Shown here: in pieces, positions 17,436 to 26,379 of the stretch
How positions within the stretch are numbered: the first letter of the stretch is position 1
Layout of the letters: every line of letters starts with the position of its first letter
Assembly: GCF_021533215.1 (NCBI RefSeq)
Contig: NZ_JAJNKA010000006.1
Location: 352,447-416,446 of the forward strand
Reading direction: 5' to 3'
Length of the DNA stretch: 64,000 nucleotides
Source: Portibacter lacus
GTDB lineage: Bacteria; Bacteroidota; Bacteroidia; Chitinophagales; Saprospiraceae
The notes under the pieces: generated by a model
Databases searched by the model: none
What the model saw: the letters and a program-made list of their open reading frames with translations, nothing else
Told to the model about the DNA's origin: nothing
Position numbers and translations under genes: made by a program

Positions 17436-18380
17436 ATGTCACCAGATAGCAAAATTTTTGAAACCATAATTATAGGTTCTGGACCTGCAGGATACACTGC
17501 AGCAATATATGCAGCTCGAGCGGGTCTTAATCCCGTTTTATTTACTGGATCTGAACCTGGAGGACAATTAATGATCACTACAGATGTAGAAAATTATCCT
17601 GGATACCCAGATGGAATAATGGGCCCACAAATGATGGATGATTTTAGAAAGCAAGCTGAAAGATTTGGTACTGATATCCGATATGAAATGATCGTAGATG
17701 TTGATTTCACAGGTGATATCAAGAAAATTAAAACCGAATCAGGTCAAGAATTATTATCTCATACGATCATTATTTCTACTGGAGCAAGTGCGAAATGGCT
17801 TGGAATTCCATCAGAACAAAAATTGATGAATAAAGGAGTTTCTGCATGTGCAGTATGTGATGGATTCTTCTTTAAAGGTCAGGAAGTTATCGTAGTCGGT
17901 GGTGGAGATACGGCTGCTGAGGAAGCAATTTACTTAGCGAAACTTTGCCCTACAGTTCACTTATTGGTAAGAAGAGACGAAATGCGTGCATCTAAGATAA
18001 TGCAAGAACGCGTAATCAAACAAGAAAATATTATCATTCACTGGAACACAAGTACAGAAGAAATTCTCGGAGAAGAAGAAGTGACTGGTGCGAGAGTGAT
18101 CAACAATATAACGAGAGAAACTGAAATTATAGACGCTACTGGATTTTTCGTAGCAATAGGACACAAGCCAAATACTTCTATTTTCAAAGGTATTCTACAC
18201 ATGGATGATTTAGGATATCTAATTACTCAACCAGATAGTACTAAAACAAACGTGGAAGGTGTTTTTGCTAGTGGTGATGCTCAAGACAGAATCTATCGGC
18301 AAGCTGTAACGGCTGCTGGAACAGGATGTATGGCAGCACTAGAAGCAGAAAGACTTCTCGCTGAAAAAGGTATAATCTAA
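17436..18380 (+). CDS. trxB: thioredoxin reductase
   Basis: The protein has 314 residues, typical of the low-molecular-weight enzyme. It has an N-terminal FAD site IIGSGPAGYTAAIYAARAG (11-29), the redox pair Cys138/Cys141 in ACAVCDG, an NADPH site VVGGGDTAAEEA and the C-terminal FAD motif GVFASGDAQD. It passes electrons from NADPH to thioredoxin. fbaA follows after 10 bases on the same strand. Confidence 0.97.
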   Translation: MSPDSKIFETIIIGSGPAGYTAAIYAARAGLNPVLFTGSEPGGQLMITTDVENYPGYPDGIMGPQMMDDFRKQAERFGTDIRYEMIVDVDFTGDIKKIKTESGQELLSHTIIISTGASAKWLGIPSEQKLMNKGVSACAVCDGFFFKGQEVIVVGGGDTAAEEAIYLAKLCPTVHLLVRRDEMRASKIMQERVIKQENIIIHWNTSTEEILGEEEVTGARVINNITRETEIIDATGFFVAIGHKPNTSIFKGILHMDDLGYLITQPDSTKTNVEGVFASGDAQDRIYRQAVTAAGTGCMAALEAERLLAEKGII

Positions 18381-18390
18381 AAATTAAATA

Positions 18391-19467
18391 ATGGCTAACA
18401 AAACAAAATTTAGACCAGGAGTACTTCACGGAGATGAAGTTACTGAATTACTGAACTATGCGAATGAAAACAATTTCGCCTTGCCTGCAGCAAATGTTGT
18501 TGGTACTAATTCGGTTAACTCTGTATTAGAAGCAGCAGCAGCTGTTAATTCGCCTGTAATTGTACAGTTTTCTAATGGAGGTGGATCTTTTTACGCAGGG
18601 AAATCTCTTTCTAACGACGGACAGAATGCAGCAATTATAGGAGCTGTATCAGGTGCTATGCACGTAGAGCAAGTAGCAAAACATTATGGTGTAACAGTAA
18701 TTCTGCATACAGATCACTGTGCTAAGAAACTTTTACCTTGGGTAGATGGTCTGATGGATGCTAATGAAAAACATTACGAAAAGAATGGGCATTCGCTTTT
18801 TAGTTCTCATATGATCGATCTTTCTGAAGAACCATTAGAAGAAAATATCGCAATCAGTAAGCAATATTTAGAACGAATGGATCCTTTAGGGATGACACTA
18901 GAAATAGAATTAGGTGTAACTGGTGGAGAAGAAGATGGTGTGGATAATAGTGATGTAGATAGTTCTAAATTATATACGCAACCAGAAGAAGTGAATTATG
19001 CTTATGAGGAGTTAATGAAAGTAAATGACAAATTTACGGTAGCTGCTGCTTTTGGGAATGTTCATGGAGTTTATAAACCTGGTAATGTTGAACTAAGACC
19101 AATAATCTTAAAAAACACCCAAGAGTTTATTCAGAAGAAGCACTCAACAGGTGATAATCCGATCAATTTTGTATTTCACGGTGGTTCAGGTTCAAGTAGA
19201 GAAGACATTAGAGCAGCAATCGAATACGGAGCTGTGAAAATGAATATTGATACTGATTTACAGTGGGCTACTTGGGATGGAATTCATGATTATTACAAAA
19301 AGCACAAAGACTATCTGCAAGCGCAAATTGGAAATCCTGATGGAGACGATGTGCCGAATAAAAAATACTACGATCCAAGAAAATGGTTGAGACATGCTGA
19401 ACAATCTCTAGTTAAGAGAGTTATTCAAGCTTTCGAAGATCTTAATTGTATCGAAAAGAATAAGTAA
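18391..19467 (+). CDS. fbaA: class II fructose-bisphosphate aldolase
   Basis: The protein has 358 residues, the length of the class IIA (E. coli FbaA-like) form. Zinc and substrate motifs are visible: ILHTDHCAKK, LEIELGVTGGEEDG, FGNVHGVYKPGNV, FHGGSGSS and MNIDTDLQWATW. It interconverts fructose 1,6-bisphosphate with triose phosphates in glycolysis and gluconeogenesis. It lies directly after trxB and ends at a strong terminator. Confidence 0.97.
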   Translation: MANKTKFRPGVLHGDEVTELLNYANENNFALPAANVVGTNSVNSVLEAAAAVNSPVIVQFSNGGGSFYAGKSLSNDGQNAAIIGAVSGAMHVEQVAKHYGVTVILHTDHCAKKLLPWVDGLMDANEKHYEKNGHSLFSSHMIDLSEEPLEENIAISKQYLERMDPLGMTLEIELGVTGGEEDGVDNSDVDSSKLYTQPEEVNYAYEELMKVNDKFTVAAAFGNVHGVYKPGNVELRPIILKNTQEFIQKKHSTGDNPINFVFHGGSGSSREDIRAAIEYGAVKMNIDTDLQWATWDGIHDYYKKHKDYLQAQIGNPDGDDVPNKKYYDPRKWLRHAEQSLVKRVIQAFEDLNCIEKNK

Positions 19468-19471
19468 AACT

Positions 19472-19513
19472 TAAAAAGCCCGATCAAATTTACATTCGAT
19501 CGGGCTTTTTTTG
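19472..19513 (+). terminator. intrinsic terminator of trxB-fbaA
   Basis: The stem AAAAAGCCCGATC (19473-19485) pairs with GATCGGGCTTTTT (19498-19510), followed by further T. Confidence 0.92.
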
Positions 19514-19514
19514 T

Positions 19515-19829
19515 GGTAAGTTGGCGGTGGTCAATGGGCTTTTGCATTTATGCCGAGAAGAAGTCGAAACATGATTACTAGCAAATGCTTTGTTACTACT
19601 TTCGTAGTCAAAATTAGGTATTCCGACGGATTCTTTAAGATGTTTTCGAGGCTTTATCCTCGTAAAAAAAACACGCTACTAAAGTATCGAAAACAGTAGT
19701 TTTAATACATTCTCGACACTAATATGCCGAGAAGAAACTCTTTACTTAATAAATACTACACTTCTCATCTGCGCTAGTCGCTATATGAAGTGTCTCATTG
19801 TGGTAATCCTAAGTGTCGCTGAGCATGAC
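19515..19829. other. intergenic stretch with small repeats
   Basis: No gene is seen. It contains a CGAGG-loop-CCTCG hairpin near 19648 and an imperfect ACTnnAGT palindrome with GAAAAC tail at 19674-19689, related to those at 14188 and 14290. GCCGAGAAGAA occurs twice, near 19552 and 19724. It separates the convergent fbaA and response-regulator genes. Confidence 0.5.
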
Positions 19830-20555
19830 TTACTCTACAAAACGGTAACCTACTTTCTTAACCGTTACGATCTGTTCATGTCCTATTTTCTCACGTAGTT
19901 TAGAGATGTGTACATCTATCGTTCTTTCTCCTACCATGATATCATTTCCCCAGATGATTCTATAGATCTCTTGTCTAAGTAATACTTTTTCAGGTCTTGA
20001 CATTAGTAGATTTAATAGGTCGAATTCCTTTTTAGTTAAACTGATTTCTTCCTGATCTCTGAACGCTTGATAAGTATCCAAATTCAATTTTAGATTCCCT
20101 CTGATCACTAAAGAAGATTCCCCCATTTCATTAACCATTAAGTATCTTCTGAAAAGAGCCTTCATATGAGTAATAAATAATCGAGGTCTCACAGGTTTCT
20201 TAATGAAATCATCTGCTCCTGCCTCCAGACATGCTATTTCTGAATATTCCTCAGACCTTGCGGTAAGAAATGCTACCATCACGCTACGTAATTCAGGAAT
20301 AGCTTTAATCCTTTTGCAAGCTTCTACACCATCCATATGAGGCATCATTATGTCTAGTACGATTAATTCAGGACGAATTTCCTGAGCCTTCTCTATAGCT
20401 TCTTGGCCATTATGGGCATAAAATACTTCAAAACCTTCTTTAGTTAAATTGTAACCAAGCATGTCTAGAATATCTTGCTCATCATCGACAAGAAGGATTT
20501 TACATTTCAAATTGTCAAAATCCAATATATCTGGTTTTTCTAGTGATTGTATCAT
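19830..20555 (-). CDS. OmpR/PhoB-family response regulator
   Basis: The protein has 241 residues. Receiver domain at about 18-135: acidic pocket DD24-25, phospho-acceptor Asp68 (LIVLDIMMP) and Lys in IKKPVRP. A winged-helix Trans_reg_C domain covers about 145-240 (LTKKEFDLLNLLMSRPEKVLLRQEI, GERTIDVHISKLREKIG, TVKKVGYRF). No histidine kinase is adjacent, so its sensor is elsewhere. It is divergent from a surface lipoprotein and TonB receptor pair, and TTAAC repeats at 11-bp periods lie between them, suggesting that it may control that pair and possibly itself (inference). Confidence 0.92.
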   Translation of the reverse strand: MIQSLEKPDILDFDNLKCKILLVDDEQDILDMLGYNLTKEGFEVFYAHNGQEAIEKAQEIRPELIVLDIMMPHMDGVEACKRIKAIPELRSVMVAFLTARSEEYSEIACLEAGADDFIKKPVRPRLFITHMKALFRRYLMVNEMGESSLVIRGNLKLNLDTYQAFRDQEEISLTKKEFDLLNLLMSRPEKVLLRQEIYRIIWGNDIMVGERTIDVHISKLREKIGHEQIVTVKKVGYRFVE

Positions 20556-20622
20556 ATGTCATTGTGTGTTTCTACTTCAAATATCACTTTTACAGGGCTC
20601 ATATTCAAGAAGTGGTAGATAA

Positions 20623-20690
20623 GTTAATGATGTAATAACATAGGGTTAATATTGGACATAGAAATTGAATTTTCTTAACCATTACTTAAC
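20623..20690. promoter_or_regulatory. candidate operator: TTAAC repeats at 11-bp spacing
   Basis: On the plus strand CTTAAC starts at 20674 and again at 20685, exactly 11 bases apart. On the minus strand TTAAC at 20649-20645 and at 20627-20623 are 22 bases apart, with a degenerate TTATT midway. OmpR/PhoB-type regulators bind tandem 11-bp half-sites, and the divergent gene encodes one. The assignment is inference. Confidence 0.5.
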
Positions 20691-20722
20691 ATAAGTGAAA
20701 TATGTCGATAACGTGGTGCACT

Positions 20723-20730
20723 TACATTTG
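20723..20730 (+). promoter_or_regulatory. Bacteroidota -7 promoter element
   Basis: TACATTTG fits TAnnTTTG, 23 bases before the start of the 20753 lipoprotein gene and 33 bases after the end of the plus-strand CTTAAC pair. Confidence 0.6.
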
Positions 20731-20752
20731 TGAAAAATAAAAACAATTAAAA

Positions 20753-22219
20753 ATGAAAATTCGAATACTTTCTTTACTTGCACTATGTGTAACTGTATTA
20801 TTCTCTTGTACGAAAGAAGAAGCTAATTCAACTTATGATGCACCGTCTGTTTCAGCACCATCTTCAGTGATGAATGTTCAGAGTGGAGCAACTGGATTAT
20901 CTGTCACTTTTAATACAAGTGTAGATGCAGATTTAACAGCTACTTATCAAGCTACAGGAAATGGGGTAACTATAGCTAACCCAACTGGAGATGTTAGTGG
21001 AAATACTGTTACTATTAATTTTGATGCTGGAAACACAAGTGGTGCTGCTTCTATTACTTTAGTAGTAACGGACTCAGAAAACCAAGATGATGAAGCAACT
21101 GCTGTAATTAATGTTGGAGCAGAAGTTACTGAAATCTTATTGACTACTAACGTTACAGAAGATGTGACTTGGACAGCGGATAGAACATACATTTTAGGAG
21201 GAAGAATATCAGTAGAAAGTGGTGCTACATTGACTATTGAACCAGGGACTGTAATTAAAGGACAAGCTGGAACTGGAGCCAATGCAACTGCTCTTTTAAT
21301 TGCAAGAGGTGGAAAACTGATGGCAGAAGGAAGTGCTGACTTGCCTATCGTATTCACATCCATAGCGGATGAATTGACTGGTGAAGACATTGCTAATGGA
21401 AACGTAGCAAGTCCAAATTTAGATCCAGACATTAATGGTCTTTGGGGAGGTGTAATCGTTTTAGGAAATGCTCCTATTTCTGCATCTAATGACAATGGTG
21501 ATGTTTCAGAAGTACAAATAGAAGGTGTTCCTACATCTGATCCAAACGGTCTTTACGGAGGAAATGATCCAGAAGATAATTCTGGAGTTATTAAATATGT
21601 TTCAATCAGACATGGTGGATCAAACATCGGATCTGGAAACGAAATCAATGGCTTAACGCTAGGTGGAGTTGGATCAGGAACTGTAGTAGATAACATTGAA
21701 ATAGTTGCTAATCAAGATGATGGAATCGAGTGGTTTGGTGGTACTGTAAATGTTACAAATGTTGCAGTATGGAATGTAGGCGATGACGGAATCGATACGG
21801 ATCAATCATGGAATGGAACACTAGATAACTTCGTAGTCGTTACACCTACAGGTCACTGTTTCGAATTAGATGGACCTGAAGGTTCTGCTAAAGCTGGTCA
21901 TACTATTCAAAATGGATCAATCTTAGCTTCAAGCGATGACAGGGTTTCAGAAGATTTAATTAATGTGGATGAGAACTCTATCGTATCTCTTAAGAATTTG
22001 TATTTCAAAAATGTTGTTGAAGGACAAATGATCAACCGAGTTACTGCTGAGGGTGTAACTTTTGAAGGAATTGAAATAAATGTTGCTGCTGAAAATTTAG
22101 CAAACCATGTAAATGGTGAAGTACCAGCTGGTGTAACAATCGGATCTGCTACTAAAGCTGATATTTCTGTTCTTTCTTGGACTTGGACTTCTAAAAGTGG
22201 AGTCTTAGCAGAATTATAA
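20753..22219 (+). CDS. surface lipoprotein with beta-helix-like domain
   Basis: The protein has 488 residues with lipobox LFSC. Residues 30-125 look like an immunoglobulin/cadherin-like sandwich (VSAPSSVMNVQSGATGLSVTFNTS...ITLVVTDSENQDDEATAVINV). Residues 130-488 are a right-handed parallel beta-helix-like region (GGRISVESGATLTIEPGTVIKG, GGKLMAEGSADLPIVFTS, IKYVSIRHGGSNIGSG, NIEIVANQDDGIEWFGGTVNVTNVAVWNVGDDGIDTD). A TonB receptor gene follows, so it probably acts on or binds the same ligand at the cell surface. The ligand is not evident. It is divergent from the response regulator. Confidence 0.75.
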   Translation: MKIRILSLLALCVTVLFSCTKEEANSTYDAPSVSAPSSVMNVQSGATGLSVTFNTSVDADLTATYQATGNGVTIANPTGDVSGNTVTINFDAGNTSGAASITLVVTDSENQDDEATAVINVGAEVTEILLTTNVTEDVTWTADRTYILGGRISVESGATLTIEPGTVIKGQAGTGANATALLIARGGKLMAEGSADLPIVFTSIADELTGEDIANGNVASPNLDPDINGLWGGVIVLGNAPISASNDNGDVSEVQIEGVPTSDPNGLYGGNDPEDNSGVIKYVSIRHGGSNIGSGNEINGLTLGGVGSGTVVDNIEIVANQDDGIEWFGGTVNVTNVAVWNVGDDGIDTDQSWNGTLDNFVVVTPTGHCFELDGPEGSAKAGHTIQNGSILASSDDRVSEDLINVDENSIVSLKNLYFKNVVEGQMINRVTAEGVTFEGIEINVAAENLANHVNGEVPAGVTIGSATKADISVLSWTWTSKSGVLAEL

Positions 22220-22245
22220 AAATTATAAAACAAATCATAAGGAAG

Positions 22246-22279
22246 GATTTCCATGCCTATTCGGCGTGGAAATCTTTTT
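22246..22279 (+). terminator. hairpin between lipoprotein and TonB receptor genes
   Basis: GATTTCCATGCC pairs with GGCGTGGAAATC (one G-T pair) across five bases and is followed by TTTTTG. It could weaken read-through and so set the ratio of the two products. Confidence 0.75.
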
Positions 22280-22318
22280 GTAAGATTTTACCTTTTACAA
22301 ATTAAATTTTACAAATTA

Positions 22319-25216
22319 ATGAGACAATTTATTACGTTCTGTTGTTTGCTTGGTACAATAGTACTTTCAGGGCAAACAGGAATCGTTAGAGGATTAGTAA
22401 TTGAGGATGCAAATGCCTACGAAGTGATCGGCGCAAACATTTTAATTACTGATTCATCGATAGGAACTTCTACAGATATCGATGGTTCATTTGAACTTAC
22501 TTTAGAAGTAGGAACCTACGAATTTCAAGTTACATACATTGGTTTTACGACCATTACTATTCAGGAAGTTGTAGTTAAGGAAGGCGAAGTAACTCAACTT
22601 GGTACCATAAGACTATTAGAAAATAGTCAGAAATTAGAAGAAGTTGTTGTGACCGCAACGGCGATGAGACATTCTGAAACCGCTTTATTGACACTAAGGA
22701 AGAAATCCATCTCCATGTTAGATGGCATTTCCTCTGAAAAATTCGAATTAACCGGTGATGGAACTGCAGTAGAAGCAGCAAAAAGAGTTACTGGTGTAAC
22801 TGTAGAGGGTGGAAAATATGTATATGTGCGAGGCCTTGGAGACAGGTACGCTAAGACTACTTTGAATGGTGCAGATATTCCAGGATTAGATCCGGATCGA
22901 AATACCCTTCAAATGGATATTTTCCCTACAAATCTGATTAGTAATATTCTAATTAGTAAAAACTTTACAGCAGATCTTCCTGCAGATTTTACAGGAGGAC
23001 TTTTAAATCTGGAAACGAAGGAGTTCCCAGAAGAAAAAATATTCAGCGTATCAGCGAGTTTGGGATATAATCCTGCAATGCACTTGAATAACGACTTCCT
23101 TACTTATAACGGAGGAAAGACGGATTTCTTAGGATTTGATGATGGAACAAGAAGTCTGCCTGAAGGTGCAATTTCTGAGCAAATTCCAACTCCAATTAGT
23201 GGCGCTTCGAAAGAGGAAGTTTCCACTTTTGTGAATAGTTTTGATTCACAATTAGGTGTATCAAGAACATTGAGCCCTGTTAATTACAGCGCAGGAATAT
23301 CCTATGGAGATCAAATTACCCTTGGTAATAAAAATGGAGGCTTCAACAGTCCTAAATTAGGATACATCTTTTCACTATCCTACAAGAGTGAATACAAGTA
23401 CTATAATGATGTAATCTATGGCGAATACCAAAGGTACATCGATCCAGATCTATTTGATTTGAGATATGCTACCATTCAAGATGGTGAAATAGGCGAACAG
23501 AATGTTTTAGTGGGCATGTTCGGTGGTTTGGCTTATAAGCAAGCAGGTAATAAAATCAAGTTAACGGCCTTGCATCTTCAGAATGGAGAAACCCGAGCTG
23601 GAAGGTTCGATATCCGAAATGACGGTGAGGCAGTTGGACAATCTGGATATTTTGCAGAATCTGACAACCTGGAGTATAATCAAAGAGGATTGACAAATGC
23701 TATGTTACAAGGTACACATGTACTGGGTAATACAGGACTAGAAATTGACTGGAGATTAGCTCCTACACTTTCTACTTTACAAGATCCAGATATAAGAAAA
23801 ACGGCATTTACGTATACTGCAGTTGATACTTCATTTATTGCAGGTGCAGGAGGTAATCCAGCTAGAATATGGAGGAACTTAGATGAAGTAAATGCGATAG
23901 GTAAGCTTGATATCTCTAAGAAATATACATTTAGGGGAGAAGATGCTCGATTGAAATTTGGAGGAAGCCACGTTTACAAAAACAGGAATTATGAAATCCT
24001 TTTCTTTGATATTCAGTTTTTCGGTGGTCAGGATTGGACTAATCCAGATCCAGCAACAGTATTGAATCCAGAAAACATTTACCCTAATAGTCCTAATAGC
24101 ATTTATTACCAATCAGGAAATAATACGCCTAATCCGAATTCCTATTCTTCTAATGTAAATAATACTGCATTTTACATTAGTAATGAAGCGACACCTATTG
24201 AAAATCTAAAAGTGAACATCGGTGTGAGAATGGAGAATTATGTTCAGCGTCACACTGGTAGAGATCAAAGATATGCAAGTGGAGATGTTGTGAATGGTAG
24301 AAATCTTGAGAATGAGAAAGTTTTGGATGCATTGGATTTCTTTCCAGCGGCAAACTTAGTTTATTCATTATCAGATCAGCAGAATTTAAGATTTTCTTAT
24401 TCAAGGACGATCGCTCGACCTTCGTTTAAAGAGTTATCATTTGCGCAAATTCTAGATCCGATTACCAATAGAATTTTCAATGGTAGTTTATTTACCTATG
24501 CAGATTGGGATGGTCAGTTATCTGAAACAAGAATAGACAATCTGGATTTCAGATGGGAATTATTTCTTGAGAATGGACAGATTTATTCAGCAAGTGCCTT
24601 TTATAAGAACTTTGATAATCCTATAGAATTAGTGCGAATTCCTGAACAGCAAACGAGTACAGAATTTCAGCCTCGAAATGTAGGAGATGGAAGTTTATTT
24701 GGGTTTGAGTTAGAAATGAGAAGAGATCTTGGATTTGTTTCAAGTGCATTAAATCATTTCAACTTCAGTACGAATGTTACTTTAGTGGATTCGAGAATAG
24801 ATATGACAGATACAGAATATGACGCTCGAAAAACCTATGAAAAGACGGGAGAAACCATAAAACGATATAGACAAATGGCTGGACAAGCACCATATGTAAT
24901 CAATGCAGGATTGAGTTATGGAAATCCAGATAATGGTCTTGATTTTGGACTTTTCTACAATGTGAAAGGTAGAACGATGGAAATCGTGGGAGCCGGGCTA
25001 TTTCCTGATATCTATTTCCAACCTTTTCATAGTTTGAACTTGAGCATCAATAAGAAATTTGGACCGTCGCAGAAAACAGTGCTAGATCTTAAAGTGTCTA
25101 ATATTTTAAATGATAAAAGAGAAAGTCTTTATGAATCATTTAGTGCTGATTCACAGGTATTTACAAGTATTAACCCAGGCATTACTTTTAGCCTAGGATT
25201 AAGTTATAAGATATAG
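22319..25216 (+). CDS. TonB-dependent receptor with N-terminal carboxypeptidase-like domain
   Basis: The protein has 965 residues from ATG 22319, which begins the signal peptide MRQFITFCCLLGTIVLSGQ; the open frame extends 66 bases further up but only into the terminator. A CarboxypepD_reg-like domain (about 20-110: GLVIEDANAYEVIGANILI...YIGFTTITI) leads into the plug (about 130-240: VYVRGLGDRYAKTTLNGADIPGLDP, FTADLPADFTGGLLNLETKEFP). A long barrel ends with the aromatic-rich C-terminus FSLGLSYKI. It imports a large or scarce ligand across the outer membrane using TonB energy. It pairs with the upstream beta-helix lipoprotein. Confidence 0.92.
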   Translation: MRQFITFCCLLGTIVLSGQTGIVRGLVIEDANAYEVIGANILITDSSIGTSTDIDGSFELTLEVGTYEFQVTYIGFTTITIQEVVVKEGEVTQLGTIRLLENSQKLEEVVVTATAMRHSETALLTLRKKSISMLDGISSEKFELTGDGTAVEAAKRVTGVTVEGGKYVYVRGLGDRYAKTTLNGADIPGLDPDRNTLQMDIFPTNLISNILISKNFTADLPADFTGGLLNLETKEFPEEKIFSVSASLGYNPAMHLNNDFLTYNGGKTDFLGFDDGTRSLPEGAISEQIPTPISGASKEEVSTFVNSFDSQLGVSRTLSPVNYSAGISYGDQITLGNKNGGFNSPKLGYIFSLSYKSEYKYYNDVIYGEYQRYIDPDLFDLRYATIQDGEIGEQNVLVGMFGGLAYKQAGNKIKLTALHLQNGETRAGRFDIRNDGEAVGQSGYFAESDNLEYNQRGLTNAMLQGTHVLGNTGLEIDWRLAPTLSTLQDPDIRKTAFTYTAVDTSFIAGAGGNPARIWRNLDEVNAIGKLDISKKYTFRGEDARLKFGGSHVYKNRNYEILFFDIQFFGGQDWTNPDPATVLNPENIYPNSPNSIYYQSGNNTPNPNSYSSNVNNTAFYISNEATPIENLKVNIGVRMENYVQRHTGRDQRYASGDVVNGRNLENEKVLDALDFFPAANLVYSLSDQQNLRFSYSRTIARPSFKELSFAQILDPITNRIFNGSLFTYADWDGQLSETRIDNLDFRWELFLENGQIYSASAFYKNFDNPIELVRIPEQQTSTEFQPRNVGDGSLFGFELEMRRDLGFVSSALNHFNFSTNVTLVDSRIDMTDTEYDARKTYEKTGETIKRYRQMAGQAPYVINAGLSYGNPDNGLDFGLFYNVKGRTMEIVGAGLFPDIYFQPFHSLNLSINKKFGPSQKTVLDLKVSNILNDKRESLYESFSADSQVFTSINPGITFSLGLSYKI

Positions 25217-25272
25217 AAACCTGAGTTCAGGTTGAAGATAATTTGTAAAAGGTCGATTTAGACTATCATCAG

Positions 25273-25305
25273 ACAGCGCATTAATTTGCGCTGTTTGGTT
25301 TTTTT
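25273..25305 (+). terminator. intrinsic terminator of TonB receptor gene
   Basis: ACAGCGCA (25273-25280) pairs with TGCGCTGT (25287-25294), followed by TTGGTTTTTTT. Confidence 0.85.
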
Positions 25306-25375
25306 ACATTAGAGTAGGAGAGAGCACTCCTGTTTTCTCGAAAGTATTTTTCAGATACTTTTTTTTAGGTCAATT

Positions 25376-26332
25376 TTATTGCCACTCCAGTTGTTTCCTT
25401 TCAGACCAATACACATCAGGGGGAATAGCGAAACTTCTTAACTGTTCAATCTCCGATTCTAAAAGCGTAATAGTGTTAGCTAGGTTATTTTGCGTAAGGT
25501 GAGTTGCTTCCGAAGCGCCGCTTAAAACCTTGAATACGTCCATGCTATCCATGCAGAATCTTAGTGCTATGGCATCGATTCCAACTTGATATTTCGCTGC
25601 AAGTTTTCGCAGTAATTCATAAGTTTTAGTGTAGTTAGGATAGCGATCATTCGGGAAGATGCGTCCATTCGCAAGTGCTTCTTTAATGATTATTCGCTTA
25701 TCATCACTTGCTAATAGTTCAGACATTTGGGATAAACTCTGGTCAAAGACATTATAAGTTACTTGAAAAGTATCAAATAATTGCACACTTCCTATTTCGG
25801 CATAAAATGCTTTTTTTAAGATTTCATTTTGATTCGCTCCACTTACAGAAACACCCATAATAAGCCCGAATTCTTCCTTGAGTTCTAAGAGTTGATACAG
25901 GATAGCTTCATTCTCAAGGACGCCAGTTTCTAATGTTGCAGAATGGATCTGGTAAGTCGTTAAGTAGGGTAGTAGAGCCTGTGATTTCTCCCATTGTTCA
26001 TTAAGCTTCGATAAAGAATGCTCCTTTACCTCATGAATCTTAGCATTAGGGTCAAAATTAGCAACATAAGTATATCCCCATTTCGTCGCTATTTCGATCC
26101 TTGCATCGTCTTTTGTTTCTAACCATTCGATGAGCAGGTCTTCAGCAATTCCATAGCCAGGAGCAGTATCGAAATATAGAATGTTTAGATCGTAAGCTTG
26201 ATCTAACATTTGAAAAGCATGATCCTTGAATGCAGGAAGCGAAAAATCCGAAGAGGCGTTTTGCTTAATATTGATGTATTGTGGTCTCCCGATTGCCGCG
26301 GTACCGAAACCTAGCAAGTTTTTCTTTTTCAT
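25376..26332 (-). CDS. aldo/keto reductase family protein
   Basis: The protein has 318 residues. The family pattern is present: GFGTAAIGRP at the N-terminus, catalytic-type LYFDTAPGYGIAEDLLIEWL (Asp/Tyr), Lys in EIATKWGY, a His near YQIHSATLE and the C-terminal NADP-site segment FKVLSGASEATHLTQNN. It should be an NADP-linked carbonyl reductase or dehydrogenase of the AKR (TIM-barrel) superfamily, with substrate unknown. It ends 47 bases before the dnaG stop region on the same strand and may share the dapB-dnaG transcript. Confidence 0.85.
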   Translation of the reverse strand: MKKKNLLGFGTAAIGRPQYINIKQNASSDFSLPAFKDHAFQMLDQAYDLNILYFDTAPGYGIAEDLLIEWLETKDDARIEIATKWGYTYVANFDPNAKIHEVKEHSLSKLNEQWEKSQALLPYLTTYQIHSATLETGVLENEAILYQLLELKEEFGLIMGVSVSGANQNEILKKAFYAEIGSVQLFDTFQVTYNVFDQSLSQMSELLASDDKRIIIKEALANGRIFPNDRYPNYTKTYELLRKLAAKYQVGIDAIALRFCMDSMDVFKVLSGASEATHLTQNNLANTITLLESEIEQLRSFAIPPDVYWSERKQLEWQ

Positions 26333-26379
26333 GAAACTGTAAAATTTGAAAATTATAAGCCTAAGAATAAATTGCCAAC

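Noticed and set aside
20947..21495. 182-codon minus-strand frame within the beta-helix lipoprotein gene
   Set aside because: It is a mirror of a Thr/Val/Gly-rich coding sequence and has no independent support.
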